Positions 18,342-26,991 of a stretch of 64,000 nucleotides of DNA are shown piece by piece. The stretch's first letter is position 1. Each line of letters starts with the position of its first letter. Origin of the DNA: Micromonospora sediminicola (GTDB lineage Bacteria; Actinomycetota; Actinomycetes; Mycobacteriales; Micromonosporaceae); NCBI RefSeq assembly GCF_900089585.1, contig NZ_FLRH01000004.1, positions 799,001 through 863,000 on the forward strand. The letters run 5' to 3'. Position numbers and translations under genes: made by a program. The notes beneath the pieces are model-generated. The model worked only from the letters and a program-made list of their open reading frames with translations. It had not been told where the DNA came from and ran no database searches.

Positions 18342-18683
18342 ATGAACGTGACCGCCGACCTGCTCGACGCGACCTTCGCCGCACTGGCCGACCCCACCCG
18401 ACGGGCCATCCTCACCCGGCTGGCCGCCGGCGAGGCGACCGTCACCGAGCTGGCCGCGCCGTTCGCGATGAGCCAACCGGCCGTCTCCAAGCACCTCCGG
18501 GTGCTCGAACGCGCCGGCCTGGTCACCCGGGGCCGCGACGCCCAGCGACGCCCCTGCCGGCTGGACGCGCGGCCGCTGCGGGCGGCCGTCGCGTGGCTGG
18601 CCGACTACCGGGACTACTGGGCCGAGAGCTACGCGCGCCTCGACGAGGTGCTCGCCGAACTGACCGCCGGGGACCAGCGGTGA
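18342..18683 (+). CDS. ArsR family transcriptional regulator
   Basis: This 113-residue winged-helix repressor opens LLDATFAALADPTRRAILTRL and has the recognition segment FAMSQPAVSKHLRVLERAGLVTRG. No metal-binding cysteine motif of SmtB/ArsR type is present. This fits the non-metal subgroup that pairs with SRPBCC proteins. ATG 18342 has GGGAGGT in front. Its stop overlaps the next start (GTGA), so it forms a coupled three-gene operon with the SRPBCC and VOC genes, with a likely operator at 18314-18325. Confidence 0.9.
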   Translation: MNVTADLLDATFAALADPTRRAILTRLAAGEATVTELAAPFAMSQPAVSKHLRVLERAGLVTRGRDAQRRPCRLDARPLRAAVAWLADYRDYWAESYARLDEVLAELTAGDQR

Positions 18684-19180
18684 GCGCCGCTCCGCCGGAC
18701 CTGACCGTGACCCTCCACGGTGACCGGGAGATCCGGCTGAGTCGCGACTTCGCCGCCCCCCGACACCTGGTGTTCGCCGCCTTCACCCGCCCCGACCTGC
18801 TGGTCCGCTGGTGGGGCGCGCGGGGCTGGCACCTGATCGAGTGCGAGGTGGACCTGCGGGTGGACGGGCGCTGGCGCTTCGTCTCCCGGGGCCCCGACGG
18901 CACGCTGATGGGTCAGGGCGGCACCTACCGGGAGATCGACCCGCCGGCCCGGCTGGTGTGCACCGAACTCTTCGACGACCAGTCCTACCCGGGCGAGACG
19001 CTGGTCCGCCACGACTTCACCGAGTCGGTGGGACGGACCACGGTCGTCACCACCCTGCGGTTCGCCACCCGGCGGGGCCGCGACACCGCGCTGCGCTATC
19101 CCATGACCCGTGGCCTGGCCGAGGCGTTCGACCGGCTCACGGACCTGCTGCACCCGACGACAGAGGGAGTGACCCCGTGA
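18680..19180 (+). CDS. SRPBCC (AHSA1-type) domain protein
   Basis: This 166-residue START-like protein contains SRDFAAPRHLVFAAFTRPDLLVRWWGARGW (about 16-45) and the C-terminal helix ALRYPMTRGLAEAFDRLTDLL, the AHSA1 subclass of SRPBCC ligand-binding folds. The partner ArsR-type regulator and VOC protein suggest a role in sensing or handling a small hydrophobic molecule, but no ligand can be named. Start and stop both overlap neighbours by 4 nt (GTGA at 18680, GTGA at 19177). Confidence 0.88.
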   Translation: MSAAPPDLTVTLHGDREIRLSRDFAAPRHLVFAAFTRPDLLVRWWGARGWHLIECEVDLRVDGRWRFVSRGPDGTLMGQGGTYREIDPPARLVCTELFDDQSYPGETLVRHDFTESVGRTTVVTTLRFATRRGRDTALRYPMTRGLAEAFDRLTDLLHPTTEGVTP

Positions 19181-19584
19181 ACTGGACCCTGGAAGTGATC
19201 ATCGTGCCGGTCTCCGACATCGACCGGGCCAAGGAGTTCTACGCCGAGCGGGTTGGCTTCAACGTCGACCACGACACCGACCTGGGCGGGGTCGGACGCA
19301 TCGTGCAACTCACGCCCCCGGGCTCCGGATGCTCGATCGTCCTCGGCCAAGGCGTCGTGCCGGAGATGCCGCCCGGCTCGCTCAAGGGGCTGCAACTGGT
19401 CGTGTCCGACCTGGAGAAGGCCCGGGCGGAGCTGGTCGAGCGGGGTGTGGAGGTCGGCGACATCCAGGTCGTCGGCCGGAACCCCCGACCGGTGCCGCAC
19501 CCGCTGGACAACGTCGGCTTCGTCTTCTTCCGCGACCCCGACGGCAACGAGTGGTCGGTGCAGCAGATCTCCTCCCGCGCCTGA
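19177..19584 (+). CDS. VOC family protein (glyoxalase-like)
   Basis: This 135-residue protein is a single vicinal-oxygen-chelate unit: VNWTLEVIIVPVSDIDRAKEFYAERVGF at the start and FVFFRDPDGNEWSVQQI at the end (metal-binding Glu region). It resembles antibiotic-resistance/dioxygenase-like VOC proteins; a specific activity is not predictable. Third gene of the ArsR-SRPBCC-VOC operon. Palindromic repeat locus B begins 4 bp after its stop. Confidence 0.87.
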   Translation: MNWTLEVIIVPVSDIDRAKEFYAERVGFNVDHDTDLGGVGRIVQLTPPGSGCSIVLGQGVVPEMPPGSLKGLQLVVSDLEKARAELVERGVEVGDIQVVGRNPRPVPHPLDNVGFVFFRDPDGNEWSVQQISSRA

Positions 19585-19588
19585 CGGT

Positions 19589-19642
19589 GTTAAGAAGGGG
19601 CCCTTTCTCTACCGGAGGCGTTAAGAAGGGGCCCTTCCTTAC
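19589..19642. repeat. 54-nt palindromic repeat dimer, locus B
   Basis: Same architecture and same orientation as locus A: units at 19589-19612 and 19620-19642 with the identical spacer CGGAGGC. It lies between convergent genes and its TTA at 19639-19641 is the TAA stop codon of the minus-strand Pat-like gene. Confidence 0.87.
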
Positions 19643-22194
19643 AACCGGCGCGGGCCGGTGTCGGGGCGCGCCGCCTCGGCGCCGGTACGCACCGTGGCGT
19701 GCAACACCGAGATGCCGTCCGGGCGGGCCAGCACCGGGTTGAGCGTGAGCGACCGCACCCGGGGCTGCTCGTCCGCGAGCCGGCCCACCCGCAGCAGCAG
19801 GTCCACCAGGGCCGCCCGGTCCACCGGCGCGGCACCCCGGTGCCCCCGCAGCAGCGGCGCGGCCCGCGGCTCGTCCACCAGCTCGGCGGCGTCCCGGTCG
19901 GTCAACGGCACCGCCCGCCAGGCCCGGTCGCCGAGCAGCTCGGTCGCCACGCCACCCAGGCCGAACCCGACCACCGGCCCGAACGCCGGATCCTCCACCA
20001 GCTCCACCACGCACGCCACCCCCGGCGCGACCATCGGCTGCACCAGCACCTCCGGACCGAACACCGGGGCCATCTCGGCGTACGCGCGGCGCAACGCGCC
20101 GGCGTCGGCCAGGTCGAGCCGGACCGCGCCCAGGTCGAGCCGGTGCCGCAGCCCCGGCGCGGCCGCCTTCAACGCCACCGGCCAGCCGAGCCGCTCCCCC
20201 GCCGCCACCACCTCGTCGGCCGAACCGGCCGGCACGGACCGCACCACGTCGATCCCGTACGCGCCCAGCAGCGCCGCCGGATCCGCCCCGTCGGGCCGCA
20301 TCGCGGCCTGCCCCGCCACCCGGTCGACCCGGGGCAGCTCGGGCAGCACGCCGGGCGGCCGGCGCAGCCAGTCCGCGTACGTGGTGACCCGGGCCAACGC
20401 CCGCACCGCCTCCTCCACGCTCGGATACGCCGGCACCCCGGCCGGCACCCGCCCGGCCAGGAACGTCGCCACCACCGGCTTGCCGGTGGCCCGCGCGTCG
20501 GGCAGCGCCGCGGCGAAGTCGGCCTCCGGATCGGTGAGCTGACCGGGCAGCGGCGGGGCGAAGACCGCCACCACGGCGTCCACCCGCTCGTCGGCCACGG
20601 CGGCGGCGAGCGCGGCGGCGTACGCGGCGGCGCCGCCGGTCGGCCCGACGTCCTCCGGGTACCCGTCCGCCACGACCAGCCCCTGCCCGGCGCACGCGGT
20701 CGCGGCCAGCCCGGTCAGCGCCGAGGAGTTACCCACCACGGCCACCCGCCGACCGGCCGGCAGCGGCTGGTGGGCCAGGAGCACACCCACGTCGAGCAGC
20801 TCGGCGACGGTGTCCACCCGGATCACGCCGGACTGGGCGAAGAGCGCGCTGACCGCGGCGGTGTCCAGCGCGGGCGCCTCGCCCACCCCCGGCGGCCGGG
20901 CCAGGGACGCCAGTGCCACCACCGGCTTGCTCCGGCCGATGCGCCGGGCCAACCGGGCGAACTTGCGCGGGTTGCCGAACGTCTCCAGATAGAGCGTGAT
21001 GACGTCGGTGGCCGGATCGTCCTGCCAGTACTGCAACAGGTCGTTGCCGGAGACATCGGCCCGGTTGCCGGCCGACACGAAACTGGACAGCCCCAGCCCG
21101 CGCCGCGACGCCTCGGCCAGCAGGGCCACCCCGAACGCGCCGGACTGGCTGAACACGCCGACCCGCCCGGGCGCCGGCAACACCGGGGCGAGCGTGGCGT
21201 TGAGGCGTACCGCCGGGTCGGTGTTGGCGACGCCGAGGCAGTTCGGGCCGACCACCCGCATGCCGGCCAGGTGCGCGGCACGGACCAGGGCCCGCTGCGC
21301 CGCCGCCCCGGCCGGACCGGACTCGGCGAACCCGGCCGAGACCACCACCAGCCCGTGCGCGCCCGCCCGGGCCGCGTCCTGGACCACCTCCGTCACCGCC
21401 TCCGGCGCGACCGCCACCACGGCCAGGTCGACGTCCAGGCCGGCGTCGGCGGCCGACGGGTACGCGGGCAACCCGGCCACCGTCGCCGCGCTCGGGTGCA
21501 CCGGCACGATCGCGCCGGCGAACCCGCCGTCGCGCAGATGACCGAGCAGCGCCGCGCCGACACCCTGGCCGGTGGCGCTGGCGCCGTAGACGGCGATGCC
21601 GCGCGGGGCGAGCAACCGGGCGATCGAACGCGCCTCGGTGCGGTGCTCCCGGCCACGCTGCACCGCGAGCGTCGCCTCGGTCGCCGCGATCGGGAAGGTC
21701 AGGTGCACCACGCCGTCGGCGTACTGGCGCTGCACCTGGTAGCCGAAGTCGGCGAAGACCCGCAGCATGGTCCCGTTCGCCGGGAGCACCTCGGCGACGA
21801 AGTGCACGATGCCGTGCCGACCGGCCGCGTCGGCCAGGTGCTCCAACAGCACGGAGCCGATGCCCCGACCCTGGTAGGCGTCCTCCACCACGAACGCCAC
21901 CTCGGCCTCCGGCGAGGCGGGACCGAGCCGCTCGTACCGGCCGACCGCGACGATCCGCTCGCCGGCCAGCACCACGAACGCCTCCCGGTCGCGGTGGTCG
22001 ACGGTGACGAAGCGCTTCAGGTCCCGCTCCGGGATGCGCGGGTACGGCGAGAAGTAGCGCAGGTAGCGGGTGCGCTCGGAGAAGCGCGCGTGCATCGCCA
22101 CGATCTCCGGCGCGTCGTCCGGGCGGATCTGTCGCAGCTGGACGGTCGTGCCGTCGCTGAGCAGCACGTCCACCGGTTGCTCGACGGTGGTCAC
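19639..22194 (-). CDS. GNAT-acyl-CoA synthetase (Pat-like) fusion
   Basis: This 851-residue multidomain protein has an N-terminal GNAT acetyltransferase (about 15-160, acetyl-CoA loop YQGRGIGSVLLEHL around 107-120), a CoA-binding domain (RLLAPRGIAVYGASATGQGVG), a succinyl-CoA-ligase-like flavodoxin region (GVFSQSGAFGVALL) and a C-terminal ATP-grasp (from about 640, ending RSLTLNPVLARPDG). The GNAT-first order matches Streptomyces lividans PatA; E. coli Pat/YfiQ has the reverse order. Such proteins acetylate lysines of acyl-CoA synthetases, and the synthetase part is often catalytically dead; the loop VVGNSSALTGLAAT here deviates from the usual SNAGG form. It lies 5 bp downstream of the AcuC-like deacetylase. 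The stop codon comes from repeat locus B. Confidence 0.88.
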   Translation of the reverse strand: MTTVEQPVDVLLSDGTTVQLRQIRPDDAPEIVAMHARFSERTRYLRYFSPYPRIPERDLKRFVTVDHRDREAFVVLAGERIVAVGRYERLGPASPEAEVAFVVEDAYQGRGIGSVLLEHLADAAGRHGIVHFVAEVLPANGTMLRVFADFGYQVQRQYADGVVHLTFPIAATEATLAVQRGREHRTEARSIARLLAPRGIAVYGASATGQGVGAALLGHLRDGGFAGAIVPVHPSAATVAGLPAYPSAADAGLDVDLAVVAVAPEAVTEVVQDAARAGAHGLVVVSAGFAESGPAGAAAQRALVRAAHLAGMRVVGPNCLGVANTDPAVRLNATLAPVLPAPGRVGVFSQSGAFGVALLAEASRRGLGLSSFVSAGNRADVSGNDLLQYWQDDPATDVITLYLETFGNPRKFARLARRIGRSKPVVALASLARPPGVGEAPALDTAAVSALFAQSGVIRVDTVAELLDVGVLLAHQPLPAGRRVAVVGNSSALTGLAATACAGQGLVVADGYPEDVGPTGGAAAYAAALAAAVADERVDAVVAVFAPPLPGQLTDPEADFAAALPDARATGKPVVATFLAGRVPAGVPAYPSVEEAVRALARVTTYADWLRRPPGVLPELPRVDRVAGQAAMRPDGADPAALLGAYGIDVVRSVPAGSADEVVAAGERLGWPVALKAAAPGLRHRLDLGAVRLDLADAGALRRAYAEMAPVFGPEVLVQPMVAPGVACVVELVEDPAFGPVVGFGLGGVATELLGDRAWRAVPLTDRDAAELVDEPRAAPLLRGHRGAAPVDRAALVDLLLRVGRLADEQPRVRSLTLNPVLARPDGISVLHATVRTGAEAARPDTGPRRL

Positions 22195-22198
22195 CGGA

Positions 22199-23380
22199 TC
22201 AGTCGCGCGGATCGTGCGGGTCGAGCCCGAGCAGCGGGAAGACCGCCTTGCGGGTGGCCGCGACCGCCCGGTCCACCGCGTTCGGCTCGCCGCTCGGCTG
22301 CCACGGCTGATAGTCCGGGTCCACGTCGTCGGTCATCCGCAGCGGGACGTCGTGGCCGGGCCGCCGGCGCGCGGCCAGCTCCCGCCAGCCGGGCGGGGTG
22401 AGCGTGGCCGGGTCGATCGGCTCGCCGGTGGCGATCGCGAGCAGGTGCGTCCAGGCCCGGGGCACCACCTCGACCAGCGCGTACCCGCCGCCGCCGGTGG
22501 CCACCCAGCGGCCGTCGCACAGCTCGTCGGCGAGCGCCCGCAACGCCCGGTAGGTGGCCCGCTGCCCGTCCACGGACAGGTGCAGGTCGGCCAGCGGATC
22601 GCTGCGGTGCCCGTCCGCGCCGCACTGGGTGACCAGCAGCTGGGGCCGGTACGCCCGCAGCACCGACGGCACCACCGCGTGGAACGCCCGCTGCCAGCCG
22701 GCGTCACCGACCCCGGGCGGCAGCGGCACGTTGACCGCGGTGCCCTCCGCGCCCGGCCCGCCGGTCTCGTCCGGGAACCCGGTGCCGGGGAACAACGCGA
22801 GCGGCGTCTCGTGCAGGCTGACCGTGAGCACCCGCGGGTCGTGGTAGAAGATCTCCTGCACCCCGTCGCCGTGGTGCACGTCCACGTCCACGTACGCGAT
22901 CCGCTCCGCGCCGAGGTCGAGCAGACGGGCGATGGCCACCGCCGGGTCGTTGTAGACGCAGAACCCGGCCGCCCGCGCCGGCATGGCGTGGTGCAGCCCA
23001 CCGGCCACGTTGACCGCGCGCCGGGCGTCGCCACGCCACACCGCCTCGGCCGCGGCCACGGTCGCGCCCGCGATCAGCGCACTCGACTCGTGCATCCCGT
23101 CGAAGACCGGATTGTCGGAGGTGCCCAGGCCGAAGCCGGCGAAGAGCGGGTCGCGCGGCGCGGCGCGGACCGCGTCCAGATAGGCCGGCTCGTGCACCCG
23201 GGTCAGCAGCGCGTCGTCGGCCGGCTCGGGCTTGACCAGCCGCACCCCGGGCCGGTCCAGCACGCCCAGCTCCCGGGCGAGCGCCATGGTCAGCTCGACC
23301 CGGACCGGGTCGAGCGGATGGTCGCCCATGTCGTAGGCGAGGAGGGCCTCGTCCCACACCACCACCGTGTCGTCGGCCAT
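22199..23380 (-). CDS. acuC: AcuC-like histone-deacetylase family protein
   Basis: This 393-residue class I/II-type deacetylase has AGGLHHAMPARAAGFCVYND (active-site His pair), IAYVDVDVHHGDGVQEIFY (Asp/His zinc ligands) and TQCGADGHRSDPLADL (Asp ligand). B. subtilis AcuC deacetylates acetyl-CoA synthetase. Here it is followed after 5 bp by a Pat-like acetyltransferase, which supports the AcuC label. ATG 23380 has only a weak ribosome binding site. The C-terminal tail mentions the common actinobacterial ending YQPWQPSGEP...DRAV. Confidence 0.9.
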   Translation of the reverse strand: MADDTVVVWDEALLAYDMGDHPLDPVRVELTMALARELGVLDRPGVRLVKPEPADDALLTRVHEPAYLDAVRAAPRDPLFAGFGLGTSDNPVFDGMHESSALIAGATVAAAEAVWRGDARRAVNVAGGLHHAMPARAAGFCVYNDPAVAIARLLDLGAERIAYVDVDVHHGDGVQEIFYHDPRVLTVSLHETPLALFPGTGFPDETGGPGAEGTAVNVPLPPGVGDAGWQRAFHAVVPSVLRAYRPQLLVTQCGADGHRSDPLADLHLSVDGQRATYRALRALADELCDGRWVATGGGGYALVEVVPRAWTHLLAIATGEPIDPATLTPPGWRELAARRRPGHDVPLRMTDDVDPDYQPWQPSGEPNAVDRAVAATRKAVFPLLGLDPHDPRD

Positions 23381-23427
23381 GCGGCCATCGTCGCACGCGG
23401 GCCCGGGCACGCCCACCAGCCGCCCGT

Positions 23428-24285
23428 TCACCGACCGGACGTGCCGCCCGTCGCCACCGGACGGTCCGGGTCGGCCACCCACTCGCTCCACGAGCCGACG
23501 TAGAGGGCGGCGTCCGGCCGGCCGGCCAGGTGCAGCGCCAGCACCGCCTGCGCGGCGGTCACCCCCGAGCCGCAGTAGGCCCCGACCGGCGCGTCCCCGC
23601 CGACCCCGGCGGCCGCGAAGCGCTCGCGCAGCGCCTCGGCGGCGGGGAACCTGCCCCGCGTGACGTAGTCCGGGGCGGGCAGGTTGACCGCGCCGGGCAC
23701 GTGCCCGGCGACCGGGTCGACCGGCTCGTGCTCGCCGAGGTAACGCGGCGCGGCCCGCACGTCGAGCAGCACGCCGGAGTCGGCGGCGGCGAGCCGGGCG
23801 GCCCCCGCGGCGTCGAGCACCGGCAGCCCGCCCGGGGCGACCGTCACGTCGCCGGGCGTCGGCTCCGGCGTCCCGGTGTCCACCGGCAGGCCGGCGGCGG
23901 TCCAGGCCGGCCAGCCGCCGTGCAGCACCCGCACCTCCCGGTGACCCGCCCAGCGCAGCGTCCACCAGGCCCGCGCGGCGGACATCCCGTCGCCGCCGTC
24001 GTACACCACCACGGGGTGACCGGCGCGGACGCCGGCGGCCCGCAGCGCCGCCTGCAACGCGGCCGGGTCGGGCAGCGGGTGCCGGCCCGCGGCCCCGGGC
24101 CGCCCGCACAGCTCGGTGTCCAGGTCGACGAAGACGGCGCCGGGGAGGTGGCCGAGGGCGTAGTCGTCGCGGCCGGGCGGGCCGGCCAGCCGCCAGCGGA
24201 CGTCGAGCACGGTGGGTGGGTCGGCGCGGTCGATCTCGGCGGCGAGCCGGTCCGGCTCGACCAAAAGCTCTGCGGTTCCGGACAT
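23428..24285 (-). CDS. Thiosulfate/3-mercaptopyruvate sulfurtransferase (rhodanese)
   Basis: This 285-residue protein has tandem rhodanese domains. The first holds VLDVRWRLAGPPGRDDYALGHLPGAVFVDLD; the second holds the active-site loop GAYCGSGVTAA with catalytic Cys (near residue 240) and ends with SWSEWVADPDRPV. It transfers sulfane sulfur to cyanide or thiols, and the loop GSGVTA fits 3-mercaptopyruvate or thiosulfate use. It is 47 bp upstream of acuC on the same strand and divergent from the DtxR regulator. Confidence 0.92.
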   Translation of the reverse strand: MSGTAELLVEPDRLAAEIDRADPPTVLDVRWRLAGPPGRDDYALGHLPGAVFVDLDTELCGRPGAAGRHPLPDPAALQAALRAAGVRAGHPVVVYDGGDGMSAARAWWTLRWAGHREVRVLHGGWPAWTAAGLPVDTGTPEPTPGDVTVAPGGLPVLDAAGAARLAAADSGVLLDVRAAPRYLGEHEPVDPVAGHVPGAVNLPAPDYVTRGRFPAAEALRERFAAAGVGGDAPVGAYCGSGVTAAQAVLALHLAGRPDAALYVGSWSEWVADPDRPVATGGTSGR

Positions 24286-24383
24286 GCGGTCCAGTCAACA
24301 CCATCCGGGCCGCGACCTCCGGGTTCGCCTGCGGTCGACGGTCGGTGGTTACGGGTAGCATCGGACGCCGGGAGGCCGCTGAC

Positions 24384-25070
24384 GTGAAGCACGACCTGGT
24401 TGACACGACCGAGATGTACCTGCGCACCATCCTCGAACTGGAGGAGGAGGGTGTGCCGCCGCTGCGTGCCCGCATCGCCGAGCGGTTGAGGCAGAGCGGA
24501 CCGACCGTCAGCCAGACCGTCGCCCGGATGGAGCGCGACGGTCTGCTCACCGTCGAGGGCGACCGGCACCTGGCCCTCACCCCGCTGGGCCGCAACACCG
24601 CCGTGTCCGTGATGCGCAAGCACCGGCTGGCCGAGCTGCTGCTGGTCAACGTGATCGGGATGCCCTACGAGGAGGCCCACGAGGAGGCCTGCCGGTGGGA
24701 GCACGTGATGAGCGACGCGGTGGAGAAGCGGGTCTACGACCTGCTCAACCGGCCGACCCGCTCGCCCTACGGCAACCCGATCCCGGGCCTGGAGGAGCTG
24801 GGCGACCCGGGCCAGCCGGCGGTCGAGACGGTCGAGGGCGAGCGGAACCTGGCGTTCCCGGGCCTGTCCGGCCCGGTCGTGGTGCGGCGGATCTGCGAGA
24901 GCGTGCAGACCGACGCCGACGTGCTGCGGCAGCTGCACGCCGCGGGTGTCGACCCGGGTGCGACCGTGACGGTGGCGCAGGAACGCGACGGCGTCTCCAT
25001 CGACCGTTCCGGCGACCGGGTGCGGCTGCCCCGCGAGGTGGCCTCCCGGGTGTTCGTGGCGGCCCGCTGA
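24384..25070 (+). CDS. ideR: DtxR/IdeR iron-dependent repressor
   Basis: This 228-residue protein closely follows DtxR: winged helix (DLVDTTEMYLRTILELEEEGV; SGPTVSQTVARMERDGLL), dimerisation and metal domain with the ancillary and primary ligands visible in EMYLRT (Met), RKHRLAE (His), EEACRWEHVMS (Cys, Glu, His), then SPYGNPIPGLEEL and a C-terminal SH3-like domain. With Fe2+ it represses siderophore and uptake genes. GTG 24384 follows GGGAGG, and the long upstream extension is antisense to rhodanese. No clear IdeR box was found near its own start. Confidence 0.92.
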   Translation: MKHDLVDTTEMYLRTILELEEEGVPPLRARIAERLRQSGPTVSQTVARMERDGLLTVEGDRHLALTPLGRNTAVSVMRKHRLAELLLVNVIGMPYEEAHEEACRWEHVMSDAVEKRVYDLLNRPTRSPYGNPIPGLEELGDPGQPAVETVEGERNLAFPGLSGPVVVRRICESVQTDADVLRQLHAAGVDPGATVTVAQERDGVSIDRSGDRVRLPREVASRVFVAAR

Positions 25071-25080
25071 CGCCCGGCGC

Positions 25081-25626
25081 TCAGAGCTTCCGGGTGTCGA
25101 GGACCTTCGCCAGCGCGACCAGCTTGCCGGTGGTCTTCTCGACCTCGGCCGTGGCGGTGCCCTTCGGCGTCGCCCAGCGCAGGCTGGCCAGCCGGCCCTC
25201 GTCGGCCAGCCAGCCCACCTCGGCGACCGGTCCGGCCTTCGCGCTCTTCGGCAGCGTCCGCCGGTAGGCGATCTTCCCGAGCTTGGTGACCTTGGCCGCC
25301 CCGCGCGGCTGCACGTCCAGCGTGAACGTCGACGTGTCGATCGACGTGTCGGTCACCGAGAGCGTCAGTTCCGGCAGCACGGCCGCCTGGGCGCGGAGCA
25401 CGCAGGTGTGGGTGTCCCCCCGCTCGGTGGCGGCGGCCACGTCGAAGGTGGCGCCGGTGTGCTCGGCGATCACCGCGAAGTCGAGCAGCCGGCACGCCCC
25501 GCCGGAGGACGCCGCGGCGACCGCCACCGGGGGCCGGTCCGCCGGCACGGCGACCTCCGGGGCCTCGTCGGCGCAGCCGGTGGCGAGCAGGACGGCCGAG
25601 GCGGCCAGCCAGGTACGGGCGCGCAC
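25081..25626 (-). CDS. DUF3558-like lipoprotein
   Basis: A 181-residue secreted lipoprotein: GTG 25626 with GGAGGT in front, signal sequence VRARTWLAASAVLLATGC with lipobox cysteine at 18, then an Ala/Pro linker and a domain with GACRLLDFAVIAEHTGATF and a second Cys (THTCVLRAQ), reminiscent of DUF3558-type actinobacterial lipoproteins. The family call is by pattern only. It is convergent with ideR (10 bp apart). Confidence 0.72.
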   Translation of the reverse strand: MRARTWLAASAVLLATGCADEAPEVAVPADRPPVAVAAASSGGACRLLDFAVIAEHTGATFDVAAATERGDTHTCVLRAQAAVLPELTLSVTDTSIDTSTFTLDVQPRGAAKVTKLGKIAYRRTLPKSAKAGPVAEVGWLADEGRLASLRWATPKGTATAEVEKTTGKLVALAKVLDTRKL

Positions 25627-25712
25627 GGGAGACCTCCGCGGTCGGCGGCGGGTCGGACCCGCCGGAGTTCCGTCGGACACCGTACGGGCCGCCCGGCGGG
25701 GACGGAAGCCCC

Positions 25713-25946
25713 CTAATCGGCCACGTACGGACAGTGCCGGCACCCTCGCCCGCAGCACGTGCCGCGCCGGGCCAGGAAGCCGGCGCTGAGCACGAACAGC
25801 CCCGTCTCCGGGTCCAGGTAGCCGGCTTCCCCGGCGGCCAGCGCGGCGGCGTGCGCGGCCAGGATCCGCTGCCGGTCGGGGTGCGTCGGCGACAGGCGCG
25901 ACGGGTGCGGCTCGGTCAGCGGGCGGTCCGCCAGCTCGTCACTCAC
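25713..25946 (-). CDS. DUF5522 domain-containing protein
   Basis: This 77-residue protein has the body RLSPTHPDRQRILAAHAAAL, YLDPETGLFVLSAGFLARRG and the cysteine block TCCGRGCRHCPY at the C-terminus, the DUF5522 signature (probable metal site). Start GTG 25946 lies only 10 bp from palindromic repeat locus C, so that element occupies its promoter or leader. Function unknown. Confidence 0.83.
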   Translation of the reverse strand: MSDELADRPLTEPHPSRLSPTHPDRQRILAAHAAALAAGEAGYLDPETGLFVLSAGFLARRGTCCGRGCRHCPYVAD

Positions 25947-25955
25947 CGCTGGAGT

Positions 25956-26009
25956 GTAAGGAAGGGCCCCTTCTTAACGTCTCGCGCATAGGCGGGGCCC
26001 CCTTTTAAC
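25956..26009. repeat. 54-nt palindromic repeat dimer, locus C (inverted)
   Basis: Reverse orientation relative to loci A and B: unit 25956-25978 is the exact reverse complement of the consensus, then a 7-nt spacer GTCTCGC and a more diverged unit with core GGCGGGGCCCCC to 26009. It lies between tandem minus-strand genes, just upstream of DUF5522 gene and after the asparaginase stop. Confidence 0.82.
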
Positions 26010-26013
26010 ACGC

Positions 26014-26991
26014 TCACCCGTGGCGCGTGAACGCCTCCGTGATGGCGGTGGGGTCGACGTCGGTGGCGAGCAGCAGCCGCAGCAGCACCTTCGCCTTGTA
26101 CGGGTCGAGCAGCCCGCCGTCGACCAGCCCGCGCCGCCGCAGGTCCCGTTCCGAGCCGACCGCGCCGTAGGTGTCCCGCAGCACCGACCCGGCGCCGGTG
26201 CGCGAGGTCAGCACCACCGGCATCCGCCCGGCGAGCGCGCCCAGCGCCGGGGCGAACGCGGGCGGCACGTGTCCCACCCCGAAGCCGGCCACCACCAGCC
26301 CGTCCCGGCCGGCGGCCACGGCGTCGAGCACCGCCACGTCGTCGTCGAGCGTCACGGTGTGCAGCGCGACCCGGGTGGCGGCCAGCCGCTCGCGGTCCAC
26401 CGCGGGCAGGGGCGCGTGGCGGGGCGGCCGGGTCAGCACCCGTACCCGCCCCTCGACCACGTGCCCGAGCGGCCCGGCGTTGGGCGAGACGAAGGTGCCC
26501 GTACTCGTGCTGTGGGTCTTGCGGACGAACCGCGCGGCGTGGATCTCGTCGGCGAACGCGACCAGGACGCCGAGGTCCCGCGCGGCCGGTGCGGCCGCCA
26601 CCCGGACGGCCGCGAGCAGGTTCGCCGGCCCGTCCGGGCCGGCCAGCGTGGGGTTGCGCATGGCGCCGGTGAACACCAGCGGCGCGGCGTGCGGCCAGAC
26701 CAGATCGGCCAGCCACGCGGTCTCCTCCAGCGTGTCGGTGCCCTGGGTGACCACCACGCCGGTCGCCCCGCCGGCGACCGCCCCGGCCGCCGCGTCCACC
26801 AGGTCGAGGATCTGTCGGTACGCGAGCGCGGCGCTGGGCACCGCCTCGACGTCGCGCACGTCGAGCGGGATGTCGGCGAGCCCGGGTACGGCGGCGGTGA
26901 GGTCGGCGCCGGTGAGCCGGGCGACCACTCCACCGGCGCCGGCGCCGGCCATCGCGATGGTCCCGCCGAGGGTGAACAGCGCGACGGTCAC
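26014..26991 (-). CDS. Asparaginase
   Basis: This 325-residue asparaginase/glutaminase-family protein has both threonine motifs: FTLGGTIAMAG (about 6-16) and VVVTQGTDTLEETAWL (about 79-94), plus FTGAMRNP and the C-terminal domain. It hydrolyses L-asparagine to aspartate and ammonia. No signal peptide is present, so it is cytoplasmic. It overlaps the upstream methyltransferase by 4 nt and is followed by palindromic repeat locus C. Confidence 0.9.
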   Translation of the reverse strand: MTVALFTLGGTIAMAGAGAGGVVARLTGADLTAAVPGLADIPLDVRDVEAVPSAALAYRQILDLVDAAAGAVAGGATGVVVTQGTDTLEETAWLADLVWPHAAPLVFTGAMRNPTLAGPDGPANLLAAVRVAAAPAARDLGVLVAFADEIHAARFVRKTHSTSTGTFVSPNAGPLGHVVEGRVRVLTRPPRHAPLPAVDRERLAATRVALHTVTLDDDVAVLDAVAAGRDGLVVAGFGVGHVPPAFAPALGALAGRMPVVLTSRTGAGSVLRDTYGAVGSERDLRRRGLVDGGLLDPYKAKVLLRLLLATDVDPTAITEAFTRHG

